A program made the position numbers and the translations under genes. From NCBI GenBank assembly GCA_012845835.1, contig JABAKD010000001.1, forward strand, positions 3,661,540 through 3,725,539: DNA of 64,000 nucleotides, written 5' to 3'. Positions within the stretch are counted from its first letter, which is position 1. Every line of letters starts with the position of its first letter. Positions 63,863-64,000 of the stretch are shown here, piece by piece. This stretch comes from Undaria pinnatifida (taxonomy: Eukaryota; Sar; Phaeophyceae; Laminariales; Alariaceae). The notes below the pieces were generated by a model. The model was not told where the DNA came from and ran no database searches. It worked only from the letters and a program-made list of their open reading frames with translations.

Positions 63863-64000
63863 CCCTCGAAAAGCCTGCTCGGGCCGGTGTCGGATAAAAC
63901 AATGTGCGCGTTGGTCGGTAACGGTGTCATGCTTGTGCGTGCGTGTGAGTGGAGTGCGTTCGATGGGTGAGACTCGTGCGTTGCGTTAACTTTGTTATTG

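Noticed and set aside
1-64000. rRNA genes or a bacterial-type gene cluster
   Set aside because: No 5S, 5.8S, SSU or LSU signature stretches were recognised and no runs of adjacent long ORFs with ribosome-binding sites exist.

Overview
This window reads as repeat-rich nuclear DNA from a eukaryote. No run of adjacent long ORFs, operon, rRNA gene or CRISPR is visible. The recognisable coding pieces are short, interrupted by GT-AG introns or broken by frameshifts, and embedded in LTR, LINE, foldback, MITE and tandem-repeat DNA. The spliceosomal-type introns, the retroelement mixture and the recurrent short palindromic words suggest a protist or alga with a moderately large genome (possibly a stramenopile). 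That assignment is a guess and cannot be settled from the sequence alone.

Layout. 1-8190: a strongly strand-asymmetric domain, C/T-rich on the + strand (C-rich to about 4 kb, then T-rich), built of highly diverged tandem repeats, with no convincing gene. 8.2-14.7 kb: a TRIM copy, a head-to-head pair of a ~260 bp dispersed repeat, a CATGACCGGTCATG palindrome satellite, a tRNA-like sequence, a broken gene (12.1-12.8 kb) and a 200 bp duplication. 14.7-18.2 kb: a copy of the main dispersed repeat (here called R1), a decayed gene with a Cys-x2-Cys segment, a ~550 bp purine tract and a 265 bp MITE. 18.6-19.8 kb: the 3' part of a dead LINE on the - strand. 20.5-24.2 kb: a dense array of heat-shock-element half-sites, a 30 bp perfect palindrome and a candidate two-exon gene of unknown family. 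24.4-36.7 kb: mostly non-coding DNA with repeat fragments, an OTU-protease-like ORF fragment, two nested inverted-repeat structures (a 374 bp near-perfect hairpin inside a larger inverted pair), a Gag-like ORF start and a structurally complete 379 bp TRIM with 4 bp target duplication. 36.7-46.9 kb: clusters of R1 in alternating orientation forming very large palindromes with poly-G/C tracts, a TIR element, a fourth TRIM copy carrying a coding segment, and a ~1 kb 42 bp minisatellite. 46.9-58.7 kb: weak ORFs, a ~0.7-0.95 kb direct duplication, the second MITE copy and another R1 cluster. 58.7-61.5 kb: a 25 bp x 6 minisatellite, then the motif-I exon of a SAM-dependent methyltransferase and a downstream exon whose start seems to be reiterated in the intron. 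61.7-64 kb: a tyrosine-recombinase ORF (- strand) followed on its 3' side by a 68 bp perfect direct repeat flanking a 356 bp segment. This looks like the 3' split direct repeat of a Ngaro-type YR retroelement running off the right edge.

Very little here works together as cellular function. The methyltransferase and perhaps the 21.5-23.7 kb gene are the only likely host genes. Everything else is mobile, decayed or structural DNA. The best leads are the YR element with its predicted missing left repeat, the small TRIM family carrying a tRNA T-arm-like module, the MITE with twin subterminal palindromes, the large hairpins, the heat-shock-element array and the reiterated exon start.
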